DNA from: Agriotes lineatus | Taxonomy: Eukaryota > Arthropoda > Insecta > Coleoptera > Elateridae | Assembly: GCA_940337035.1 (NCBI GenBank) | Contig: CALNHX010002954.1 | Coordinates: 62,001-126,000, forward strand | Length of the DNA: 64,000 nt | Reading direction: 5' to 3' | Shown here: piece by piece, positions 26,130 to 36,627 of the stretch | Numbering within the stretch: position 1 is the first letter of the stretch | Layout: the number at the start of each line of letters is the position of its first letter | Program-made: the position numbers and the translations under genes | Notes under the pieces: generated by a model | Database searches by the model: none | Told to the model about the DNA's origin: nothing | Seen by the model: only the letters and a program-made list of their open reading frames with translations

Positions 26130-26560
26130 TGTGACCAAATAATACGGTGACTAAGGGATCAGTGAATTTTTATTAATTAAATTACAAATGTCACTTTTTC
26201 TCTTTAAAGTACTTTCCGTGGTTCGGCACACTCTTATTCTAACGTTGATGACACTGCTTTAAACAGTTTTGGAAATCATCTTTCGTGAGTGTTTTCCATT
26301 GTCACTTTGATTTTTGAAAAGAGTCAGAATATGGTAGTTGCAAACAAAAACGGTCGAATAGGAGGTGGTATGTGACAAGGGACATTATCGTGGTGTAACC
26401 AAAACCATTTACCCACTTATCCAGTCTTCTTTAGTGCACATCACATCGCAAACGTTCTAATGGTCGATTATAGTATTCAGAGTTCACAGTAGTACCATCG
26501 GGAGCATAGAAAAGTGAATGATATAGATGAAATTTACAAACTGTCACATCCTTGTTAAAT
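26130..26560 (-). pseudogene. Mariner-like transposase C-terminal relic
   Basis: Minus-strand frames contain YAPDGTTVNSEYYNRPLERL, then W(V/L)HHDNVPCH-like WLHHDNVPCHIPP and, after frame changes, DDFQNCLKQCH and NHGKYFKEKK. These correspond to the catalytic-core HHDNAPCH region and the C-terminus of mariner transposases. Several stops and shifts show it is inactive. The ATAATACGGTGACTAAG sequence near 26140 may be next to the element end. Confidence 0.7.
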
Positions 26561-26866
26561 TTACAATTAACACAAAATGATAGTAACCACAAGTAAAAGT
26601 TTAGTGTACATTTTTCTACATCTGCACAATTCTTTCAAATCAAACAATTGTCAATATCACCTTAACATAGGAGTTCGATTGGCGAGCTTTTTTTAGCCAA
26701 GGTGAGTTGGGCATGTTCCATTGTTGATCTGTAAATCTTAGTGTTAAGATCATAACGATATACTGACGATTTACCCCTGTTACAATGCTTTTTTAAAAAT
26801 TAGGATTTGAACAAGCCACACTTATATGCAATTCCAACAAAATAGTCAGTCGTTATATCCCTAGTT

Positions 26867-26937
26867 CATTCTGTATATTCTAGTATTTCTCGAGAACTCT
26901 TTGCTTTCTCGAGAAATACTCGAATTATACAGAATGC
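26867..26937. repeat. Near-perfect hairpin of about 30-bp arms
   Basis: ATTCTGTATA...TATTTCTCGAGAA pairs with TTCTCGAGAAATA...TATACAGAAT across a short loop. It is followed by palindromic TTGCACTTGTGCAA repeats near 27075 and 27108. It is probably part of a MITE whose ends I could not define. Confidence 0.5.
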
Positions 26938-28289
26938 ATGCGGGGAATATTGCAAGACTATTCCTCGAAGAAATGTCATCCTTTGTTTACCACACTATTC
27001 ATTTTTAAATAGTTTTCAGTTTTCTTTCTGAAATTTCTTGTGTACCTAGATGGTTTGCTTTTCTTCCCGCAAATACTCGATATTGCACTTGTGCAAATAC
27101 CCGGGTATTGCACTTGTGCAAAATATTCGCTGTATTCGACTATGATTGGTTCAAATTTTGAAAATTGATCGATGGGATTGGTTTATATTGTCTGAGGGGA
27201 ATAGTCAAAATTATTGTCTTTAGTTAAGATTAGCTATTTCTCGAATGGTGAATCTCCTGTTTGATCAAATCAGTTCATTAACTTTTAGCATTTGGTTTGG
27301 GCATGAAGTCAAATGGTGTACAGATTATTATTCATCGTCAGGTTATTCAAAACCTTTTCAAAATAGATCAAACCACATGTTGACAGACTGATGCAAAGCC
27401 TAACCTGCTAACCTCCAATTTGACGTAGACTTACACTGCCACCAACATATTATTCATACGTTTGAATTTCTGCAGCCTGCTGAGGATCACCTTTTTTTGG
27501 ATCTCTCGATATTACTAAAGTTAGCTATGGCAAAGTGATTTAAGTTTTAAAAATATGCTGTTAGGTGGTGTCATAACCAACTATGAGTTGAATGTAAAAA
27601 ACACAAAAGTTTTTTGTCGTAACTCAAAATTTTTTTGTCATGCATCATTCGAACTAGATTAAGTATATTAATTTATATAAAGAAGGTGCATTGAGGATTG
27701 AACTGTAACATCAAACTAAAATATTGACGTTTTCATTTTACGATTGTAGCTCAGGACCCAAAAGACATACTGTATTTCGGTTTTCTCTGTTGAATTGTTA
27801 TCGAAAGCTTGATTTCATAATGTGTACTAGGAATAAATGTGATACTTTGTGTTGCGAGACTGAACGCATTTGATCGACGAGTGTAAGCGAGTTCGACAAG
27901 TCAAGGCGAGGCACACAACGTCACTTTTCTCCAAATAGCATATGTTATTATATTTTGAAACGCCTGAACTAATATAAACAAATATATATTTCAAAAATTA
28001 CGATTATTGATAATTGACGTCTACGTCAGTTCACAACAATCAAGAAAGCCATGTCAAAAATATTCGAAAGCTAATCAGGTTTTGAAGTAAGGCTTAAAAG
28101 TAATCACTTTTATACCTAGGCATAAAACTAATCACTTTTATACCTACAATAATAAATTGCAGATAAATAAAATATAAAAAGTTTATAATACTATTTATTT
28201 GGGTCAAGTAAATTAAAAATACAACACCAATATTTTAATCAGTTTAAGTCTAAAATTATAATTGATAAAAACACATCTCATAAGTAAAT
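26938..28289. other. Intergenic repeats, no gene
   Basis: Contains short palindromes and, at about 27391-27455, a diverged copy of one arm of the MITE found at 47661-47894 (shared CCTAACCTGCTAAC and TAGACTTAC.CTGCCACCAACAT). No coding sequence is supportable. Confidence 0.45.
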
Positions 28290-30980
28290 TAATAATTATT
28301 ACAACAAACCATCTCAATGTATACTAATATAAATTCGCTTACGTCTAAGTTTAATGAATTCGAATTAGTAGTAAACAATCTTAACCCTACTATAATATTA
28401 ATTAGTGAAACATGGTTAAATGCTGAGAAGAAGGACAGTCTTGTCAAATTACCCAACTATACATTATATAGGAAAGATAGACAAGGAAGGGGGGAAGGTG
28501 GTGCATGTATTTACGTAAAAAAATCAATTCTAGGAAAGTAATAGCTCAGGAAAATAAGAAGTATTCAACTGGAGAAAACGAGTCGAATTGGATTAACCTA
28601 AAAATTGGTAGCACAGCGATTGTAACTGCCTGCATCTTTCGGCCACCGGATTCCTCAGCAGAAAAGGATGCGATAATGTTAAACTCGCTTAAAGAAGCTA
28701 AGCAAGAAAACCCTAAGCTATTGGTTTCGGAGACTTTAACTTCCCCGAAATTGACTGGTTAAATCCATCTGTAGGAAACTCATATAATAATGCTGCAACA
28801 CTTTTTATGGATATGTACTTTAACTGCAACTTCACCCAATTAGTACTCTAGCAATTGTCACCTGTTAATGTTGTGAAGTTAACGATAAAAACATATTTAT
28901 AAACAAGTTTATTATATTGATTTCATAAAGCAACACGCATTTTATTTCAATCAGTATATATAAGCATATTTATATAAGATACGCCTCCAAGGCCCTTTAA
29001 TCTTATATTTGGTACCCCTGTGAACTTCAACGACTTCAATGCAGCTGTCGTCAACTGAAAAACCCCCCTGTCCACTCCAGCTGAGACTATCTTGCTAACT
29101 TCAGACTTCCTGCGAACTGCTAACTACTGCCCGCATCCACTTATGACCTACTCTGGTCCGTGCATGCAGCAGCAACTCGTGTCCGGTCTTGTATCGTCTC
29201 CACCTACGCCTCTCCGGTTACTGCAATACAACCTGCACATATGCAACCTCAATCGTAAGCATCGGTTGCTTGTCGGGGGCGCATACATAGACCCCCGCAC
29301 ACTTCTGCAGTTGCGAACATAGTTAAGTTCTTTTTTAAGTTTGGTAACACAAATAGCTATATGTTACTGGAAGACATTGCCGAGACGGTCAGTTTCATTC
29401 GGCTGATTTCGCTTACTTTTTAGATCAACAAAGCTTCCACACTTCCATGTGTGTATTTGTTTGTTATCTATTATTTTTTTACTTTTTCATTGATACGCTT
29501 GGCCTTTCTTCTCTCTTTTCCAGCTTTCATCTCGGAAGTCAATCAACGACCCAGACTCGTGTGACCAGTGGCAGTGTATGTGTAGTGTTGTATTATTTAT
29601 CGTTTATTGTTATGAGTTATTGTTATTAGTTTTTAAGGATTGTTGAAAAGATCCAGGAGGTTTTGTAGCTAAATATAATCTTGTTACTTTCATACAGGGT
29701 TATATTATTTTTCCTACCTGGACTCCCCCCCCCCGTCCCTCATTTTCTCTTTTTTGGAATGAGTAATGTAGCGATTTTCACCTGTTTATGTTGTGAAGGT
29801 GACGATCAAAACATATTTATAAACAAGTATATTATGTCGGTTTCATAAAGCAACACGCATTTTATTTCAATCAGTATATATAAGCATATTTATATAAGAT
29901 ACGCTTTCAAGGCCCTTTAATCTTATAGTACAAAGTTCTACAAGTCTACATTAACTATAAACCATCTTTACTAGATTTGATTTTTGTGACAGACCCAGAA
30001 TTTATAGCGCTTCTAAAAAACTACCCTCTAATAGGAGTCAGAGGCCTTATCGTAATATTGGAAACATCCCAGATCCTCATCAGCTACTCAAATACAAAGT
30101 CAAAGGTACATAGCAGGAATTACTTTAAGGCAAATTATGAAGATATAAACAACTTCTTATTGACAAGTAGTTTCCATACATCTGCAACCGCGAAGGAAAC
30201 CACAGCCATAACATCGTATGTCCCAATAAAGAAAGCTAAAAGCAAATCAGGCAAACCCTGGATTACTCCGACGTTGAAAACTGGCATACATAGGAAACGG
30301 CGATTATGGGACTCTTACCAACATACAAAAGCAACATCGAACTATACCGAATATCGTCTTCATGCAAATATACTGAGAACACAGTTGAGAACGGCCAGAA
30401 GTAAATACGAGGCGAGTATTGTTGATACTGGATCAAAACATTTCTATAAATACATGAAAAAAAATGAAATCAAGATCACCAGCTATGATACTATGAAAGC
30501 CTGATGCTGGAGGATTACAGAGCGAGCCACGAATCGTATCTGAACTCTTCGCGAAGCAGTTTCACGGTGCCTATGTACGTGAAACTCTAAACAATTTACC
30601 TTCTTTATTAGATTCAACTCGAATTGCAGAAAGTATCACATATATCCAATTCACTGTAGAGGAAGTGTAGAAACACTTACTTGCATTAAACCGTCTCGCC
30701 ACTTTCTTAAGTCATCTGCTTCATCTTTAAGCGAACCTTTAGTCCAAATAATGCAGCAGTTTTTCGAGCAAGCGATGGTTCCTCTAAGTTGGAAACAAGC
30801 TACGGTTATTCCAATCTATAAAAAGAGAGACCAGCTATTACCACAAAATTATCGCCCAGTAAGTTTAACATCTGTCTTGGGAAAATGCATGGAGAAGGTA
30901 GTAGTAAAGCAGATAATTTAACATGCTCATTTCTTAGCGCGCCAACAGATGGAAACTAAGATACACAGCACGAGTGCATC
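28290..30980 (+). pseudogene. Degenerate LINE (endonuclease to reverse transcriptase), interrupted by an LTR element
   Basis: The left part encodes the start of an APE-type endonuclease (YTNINSLTSKFNEFELVV, ILISETWLN) and, after a frameshift, TACIFRPPDSSAEKD. The right part (29977-30504) contains SYVPIKKAKSKSGKPWITP and further on QNYRPVSLTSVLGKCMEKVV, the entry to the reverse transcriptase domain. A 1,081-bp LTR element sits between them with a GTAC duplication. The copy is truncated near 30980 before a hAT-like element. It is jockey/CR1-like in organisation. Confidence 0.8.
28847..29927 (+). mobile_element. TRIM-like LTR element inserted in a LINE
   Basis: Two direct repeats of about 161 bp (28847-29007 and 29767-29927) share long identical tracts such as AAAGCAACACGCATTTTAT. 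GTAC occurs at 28843-28846 and 29928-29931. After the left repeat, TTGGTACCCCTGTGA is a candidate primer-binding site. The 760-bp interior has no protein-coding capacity. It is therefore a miniature, non-autonomous LTR element. The 3' LTR begins TGTAGC; the 5' copy has TCTAGC. Confidence 0.75.
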
Positions 30981-31001
30981 CAACAACTGTTGTCTCTAAG
31001 C

Positions 31002-31663
31002 CAGTGATTCCCAAAGTGGGCAATATCGCCTCCTGGTGGGCGCTGGAGTAGTTCAGGGAGGCGGCAGTAGTCTTAGGTGAAATTGGGGGGCGATGAATAA
31101 AAATAGAGGGCGGTAAAAAAATAAAGAAAGAAGAGACGATAAGAGAATTTTGAAAAACCGTTCGTACAAGTTTCATCTATTAGTAAACTTGCGTACATAG
31201 AAAGTCGTAGTGATTAGGTAGTGGGTTACAATCTATTAACTAAAAAAGGAAACCGACTACAAATAACTAATCGCGGTGATTTAAAAATGCTACTGACAAA
31301 GATAGAACCGAACGTTAACATATTGATAGCAGTGCAGGAGGTTCATCTTTTTCATTAAAATAATTTTTAATGTTATCTATTAATTGTTACGTAATTTTTA
31401 TTTTAATATGATCTTTCCTTATATTAATTTTCTGTGTGCAATGCGAATGTTACTATGGCCAATTTCAGTAAATAATTTTATAACTCTAAGCTTCAACGTG
31501 TCTTCTTTGGAACAATATATTTTGTGACTGTTGTAAAATGGTTACTGCATATTTCTGTTTGTTCACTTATAGAAGGTAGATTTTCGGGTTGAAGAGGGAG
31601 GGGGGCTGAGTAGTTTTTATCTGAAAAAATGGGCGGTAGGCCAAATAAGTTTGGGAATCTATG
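31002..31663 (-). mobile_element. Second hAT-like element, internally deleted (662 bp)
   Basis: It begins CAGTGATTCCCAAAGTGGGC and ends AGTTTGGGAATCTATG, with CTCTAAGC duplicated at 30994-31001 and 31664-31671. Its left end corresponds to the right end of the 20693-22102 element, so the two lie in opposite orientation. No ORF. Confidence 0.8.
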
Positions 31664-31771
31664 CTCTAAGCGAATAACACAGATGTGTACACTAGAAAAC
31701 CACTGAATGCCTGCATAAAACTCGATATGCTCAAATCCAGGCGAAATAATTCGAAAACCCCATATACAAGT

Positions 31772-32555
31772 CGGCTGCTCCATCGAAAAACACAGTATCC
31801 AACATTTTTTGTGAAATTGAGTTGAATGTTCATATGTAGATACTGTGTTGTCCCGCATCTTTCTAGCTAATCAGATTTGAGCTATCTATACTGGTTACCT
31901 ATTTACAGCTACCCATAAACACAGTATCTACATGAATTTCTTCTGTTCTCCAATTCAAAACACAGCAAGTCATTATAATGTTCAAAAGAACCAAAGAAAA
32001 CACAGTATCTGGTAGTTACTGTGTTTTAGAAAAAACACTTAGAGCAAACTTTTTTGTCAAAATTTTGTGTATAACACAGTATCTACGAGATACTGTGTTT
32101 TGTTGCAGACATGCTCACTCAATGTACCTACATAACCTTAATTTCTGAGTATTTGTTATTGGTGTGCAGGGCGGTAATTCATAAATTTTGGTTATTTTTA
32201 TGGTTTTTGTATTTGTTTAAGTTGTCCAGCATATCTTTTTGATAAAAAAAATATTGTAGCTATCGTAAAAAAAAATAAAACTGTTCTTGTAGATACTGTG
32301 TAGAAAATTAATTTAATCCTCACTTCCGCACCACCCATTGGATTTTAAAACACAGTATCTACATTTTACCATGAAACTTTAGGGTTGCAAGATTTTTGGT
32401 CAGACAGTAAAAATTATACCTTAATACAGACTGCAAATATACGGGATTTAACTTTGGGAATGCATGCAGAGTGTGGGGCCATCGATCTAAAGTGTTTCCT
32501 TGTTTCCCACAATTTTACTCATTATCACATACTGTGTTATTCGATGGAGCAGCCG
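31772..32555. mobile_element. Inverted-repeat element packed with AACACAGTATCTAC motifs
   Basis: A 27-base inverted repeat (CGGCTGCTCCATCGAA... at 31772-31798 and its complement at 32529-32555) encloses about 730 bp. Inside and at the arms the 14-mer AACACAGTATCTAC or its complement occurs about nine times in both orientations, near 31788, 31836, 31917, 31997, 32014, 32073, 32087, 32289 and 32347. Two pairs are arranged as palindromes. No target duplication or ORF was found. It may be a non-autonomous DNA transposon with many transposase sites. Confidence 0.5.
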
Positions 32556-34099
32556 AAGTGGGGTCGTAATTTAGGAAATAACGCTAATTAGCCGTACGTT
32601 TATGCAATCTGAAAATGACCTAATAGTTTCATAGACGAACTCCGCCTGGGGTTAATGAGAATAAAATCTATATGATTGCGACATTGTTCATCAGGTGATG
32701 TCCACCTGTATAATCTTCTAGGAGGCTGGGTAAATTATAATACTAGAAACATAGTTAGATTAGTTAGTACGGAATACCAGCTAGGGGGCTTTATGCCTCC
32801 AGCTCGCCGCAGAGCAACTCGCGCTCTAAAACCGCCGTTGACTCTACTTGAGCCCGGCACCAAGACCTGAAAGCCACGACAGACCGCTAAGGCCTTCATT
32901 ACCTGCCGTTTGCTAACCGGAACTTTGTTACTTTGACACTGCCGCCCATTCTCGCAGCTACTCCAAATTTAAACTTATTTTTCCAAGCTTAGCCTGGCAA
33001 TACAATCCTACCTATTGATTCTCCACCCCGAACTCGCTGAACAGCCCTTTGGCGTGAGTTCTCTCTCAGTATACCCTCTTAGAGACGGCATTCGGTATCA
33101 GCGAGGTTCATCCTGATCCTGATTCCTGTATTTGTTTTCCACTGTACCACCGTTAGGACTCCGCTAAAATAAAGGAGATTTGCTTTGCCTTAAATAGTTT
33201 TGCGGGTGAACTCACCCAACTAAATACATTTCCTGCAACCTGAGCCATTATCATAAACCCGCTCTACAAGCCAAACTTTCCCCTGGAGGGCACATTAAAT
33301 GCTAAGACCACTATTAAAACAACAAACTGGTTCGAAATCGAACTGCCATCTTTGTACACGTTTCGTTCTGTTATAGATCAATATTCCAGTTTCAGCATTT
33401 TCTGCTACGCGGCGATGACCTGGGGCCGATCAATACACCAGTTTCAGACGTTACTTCGTCTAACTCAACATATTGCTGTCGAACGGATTAACTATCGACC
33501 AGGCCGGAGAAAGCGATTTATTGTATTATATGAATTGTACAATCTTTTCTTAGTCGAGAATTTATAAAGGATCAATATACTTATTTATGCATTTTAGTTA
33601 TTTATTTGTGCTTACTCGAATATGTAGATGAACTCTCGGCCTCTGTAGCTACCAAAAGGGCAAGTAATTGGATGTTGCGATTTGACAAAGTTTAGTAGCG
33701 CAGACACAGGCTGTAAATATGTTATTAAACAACAAACAGCTTATTTCACTTCAAACAAAATATGCTACGGTGAACAAAATGTGTACAGTGCCACCAGGCA
33801 CACAAAAACCCCGAGTAGGGGAGGCTGGCCCTAGCTCCGTTTGACAATTACACTCCGTAGAAAAATCATAAACATACGTAAACTCGGGAAATTTAAAATG
33901 TTTATTTCTAAAAATTATTGGAGGTCTTTTACATATAACAGTATTTAAGTTACTAAACCACTGTTTTTTAAATAAATTTATCCTAACAAAAATAATAGTT
34001 CATAGAACAACTAGGAATGCAATACATATTTTTATGATAATCAATTACTGAGAGATTCTATAATATAAATATATTAGATTGCCCAATTATCCTAAAGCC
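32556..34099. other. Intergenic region, no recognised gene
   Basis: A GC-richer stretch at 32,770-33,250 is punctuated by CCGCC and CCTCC runs and may be an old LTR, but no partner copy or termini were found. The remainder is AT-rich and non-coding. Confidence 0.35.
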
Positions 34100-34985
34100 T
34101 AATGTAAAAAATACAAGGTTTTTAAAGGAAATAGAATAAGATAATTATCAGAGCCTAGAAAAACTGAAGAGAGAAAGAATGCTGACCCAAAGACAGTATA
34201 TTCTTCTTATAATGGTTTTGCTTGTAATCGATTTTCGTTTGCATTGGTCCGATTACTAAAGCCTCGACTAAAGAGTCATTTAGGCTAAATGTAGCTTTTG
34301 TAACCACGGGTTCATCATTTTCCTACTCCGTAATTAGAATGAATATATGTTTCGTCTAGGAACGTTACAAGTTTTTGTTCGCTCCTAGTTCTTCGTTTTT
34401 ATTTATTTTCCTTAAATACCTAGAACGCCACGCTACAATGTCACTCCTTTCCATGAGCAATTTTTCTTAGTAACAACATTTTTTATAACGAAAGCCTATT
34501 TATTTTACATGCTTTCTCAGTTTTTGGGCCGGCAGTATAGTTAACTTTTTCATTCATTCTGTTTAATAATACATTTAGACTCGGTACTTTATGTTCCACA
34601 GTGAACATTTCGTGAACCGTTCTTTGCAAAACTCCCAAATCAAAATCGTCTAGAATGATTTTCTTAGAGTCTCTCTTGAGTTTCTTCTTCTTCAGAGATG
34701 TTAAAGAAGTAGTGCTTGAAAGAAGTATAGACTAAAGTATTACCCGCATTAAGTTTTTTAATGACAATGCTGAGAAACAATATTGTTATTTTTTTATGTA
34801 TTACCTGCTGTAGCATACCCCTTACGAACTTTTTTTATCAGAGAGGTTGATTTTCCAGTTCCTGCGGCTGCTAGTTCTGTAGATTGCTCCACCGGAAATA
34901 TCAACGTTCCAGAAGTCTTCTGTTCATCAAAAAACTTAATGACATTTGCAATACTAAATGCACAAGCTTTCTTGTAGCTCATTGT
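34100..34985 (-). pseudogene. DDE transposase-derived gene relic (IS630/DDE_3-like)
   Basis: On the minus strand the first piece, from ATG 34982, reads MSYKKACAFSIANVIKFF and then an HTH-like AAAGTGKSTSLIKKVRKG, with a possible donor near 34804. A second piece around 34710-34510 reads DDFDLGVLQRTVHEMF and VPSLNVLLNRMNEKVNYT. A third near 34370 reads VTFLDETYIHSNYG, resembling the catalytic DET.IHS motif. This order occurs in insect transposase-like proteins. Stops and frameshifts after the second piece show that it is inactive. Confidence 0.65.
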
Positions 34986-36456
34986 AAACCTATGTAAAAA
35001 GGAATTTAATATTACATAAATATATAACTGCAATTTAAGGTAGCATTTTAGAAAGCATTTAATACTTATGCTTTAATCTTATATAACCAAGCCGCCCAAA
35101 ATTAAAAGACGAATAGGTAAACAATAATAAACAGAACTAACAAAGAAACGCAATACTAACAAAAATTAGTAATGAACGACCAAAACTAATGAACAACAGC
35201 AATTAAAAATCTAAAAATTAGACACTTTCATCTGACGCAATAGCAAGTGACAATAGTGACATTTATGTTTTTTGTTTGAATGTACCTCCTTGCAAACCTT
35301 GCTTTCTATTGGTTCTCTAGTTTCCCTTGCTGGAATATTAGATTTAGTTCACATATTTTCCGGGGTTTTTGTGGTCTTGGTGGTACTGTAGATCAAATGG
35401 GCCAAATGAAATGAATCGGTATATTAATTTTTTAAGTTAGTTTTTCTGGCTACTTTTTTATTCGTTATTGCCAAAGCTGTTTAAAAACTCATACAATCAT
35501 GACCGAAAATATTTTTTGCGCGTATAAAATAGTTATCAAAAAGATACCTACAAAATCTTATTATATGGCCCAAATGATGTGATTCTGGCTCGTATGACTT
35601 TTGAGAAAATTGGAAACTGAGGACCGCTTGTTTAAAAAAATGATAATAATGAAGCTAATAGATATAATGTTTATTAAGTATTTAATTTCCACTGCAAACT
35701 ACCGAATTTTACGTAAATTATTAATTAAATTCAAGTGCTTTGGAAAGGGTGCCTATTTGAATAAGATCAAAGTTTCTCTAAATTTAGTTTCCACTGGTTG
35801 CTCCGGGTACACAGTACTCAAATGTATAAAGACAGGAATAGAAATAAATTGTATATTGTGTTTAAATAATTACAACATAAAACTTAATTAGAATAAAAGT
35901 GATCTATGTCCAACATTTATTATAAAAGCAAAATTCTTTCTGGTAGCTAGGTCCGTGTTTTTTATACTTCTGGGCTATCTGCAACCCACTGTGCACGCCT
36001 GCTCTGTTGGTTACTGCCTCTGGAACGAGTCCAAGTAGCTCTGCTGGCGTGTAGCTCCAACGCACAGCGGTCTCGAACTATGTTGTTTTGATGTCTTTCG
36101 GTCTGGAAAATAATGTTAAATACAATGAATACAGGGCTGGTGGATTTCACTAGCAGTTGGTTAAGTTGTGCAGAACGTTGTAGTTCCTTGGTGTGTAAAT
36201 TTGGACCACTCGGAGTAATATTTACCTCGTGCAAAGCCCATCCTCTTCAGGTTTGCCGGAAATCGCTAGAGGATTGCGATCGTTCTGGCTTCCCGACAGG
36301 CGGGTCCATTTGCCTGGGTCGAGGTACCTGGATTACGCTGGTGGACTGGAGGTTTCTCCTAGTCTACAGGTAAGTCATGTTCTAGGTTAAGTTTATAAAG
36401 AGGTAGGATGATATTGGTCTGGGGAAACGGCTGGTGCGGGAATCAAATGGGATTCT
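34986..36456. other. Intergenic region, no recognised gene
   Basis: Mostly AT-rich. A splice-donor-like CTACAG/GTAAGT lies at about 36369 on the plus strand after a short open frame without recognisable domain. It could be an untranslated exon or transposon leader. Confidence 0.35.
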
Positions 36457-36627
36457 CAGCAAGATGGGACGGTATCCACCTGTGCTGATCAGGTACGGGA
36501 ATTAGGAATTATTCAGCAAGATGGGACTGTATCCACCGGTACCAATCAGGTAGAGAAATTAGGGATTTTTCAGTACAATGGGACCGTATCCACCGGTGCT
36601 GATCAGGTAGGGGAATCAGGAAAGGAG
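36457..36627. repeat. 57-bp tandem repeat, three copies
   Basis: Units begin CAGCAAGATGGGAC at 36457 and 36514 and a variant CAGTACAATGGGAC at 36571. Each contains GTATCCACC.GT and ATCAGGTA. The spacing is exactly 57 bp and copies differ by several substitutions. Confidence 0.85.

Noticed and set aside
31493..31858. Minus-strand ORF of 121 codons
   Set aside because: It spans the end of the hAT-like element and the inverted-repeat element, so it is a chance open frame across repeats.
34783..34977. Plus-strand ORF of 64 codons
   Set aside because: It is antisense to the transposase-derived HTH exon on the minus strand.
36457..36627. CRISPR-like array
   Set aside because: The 57-bp units are contiguous without unique spacers, and the genome is eukaryotic.
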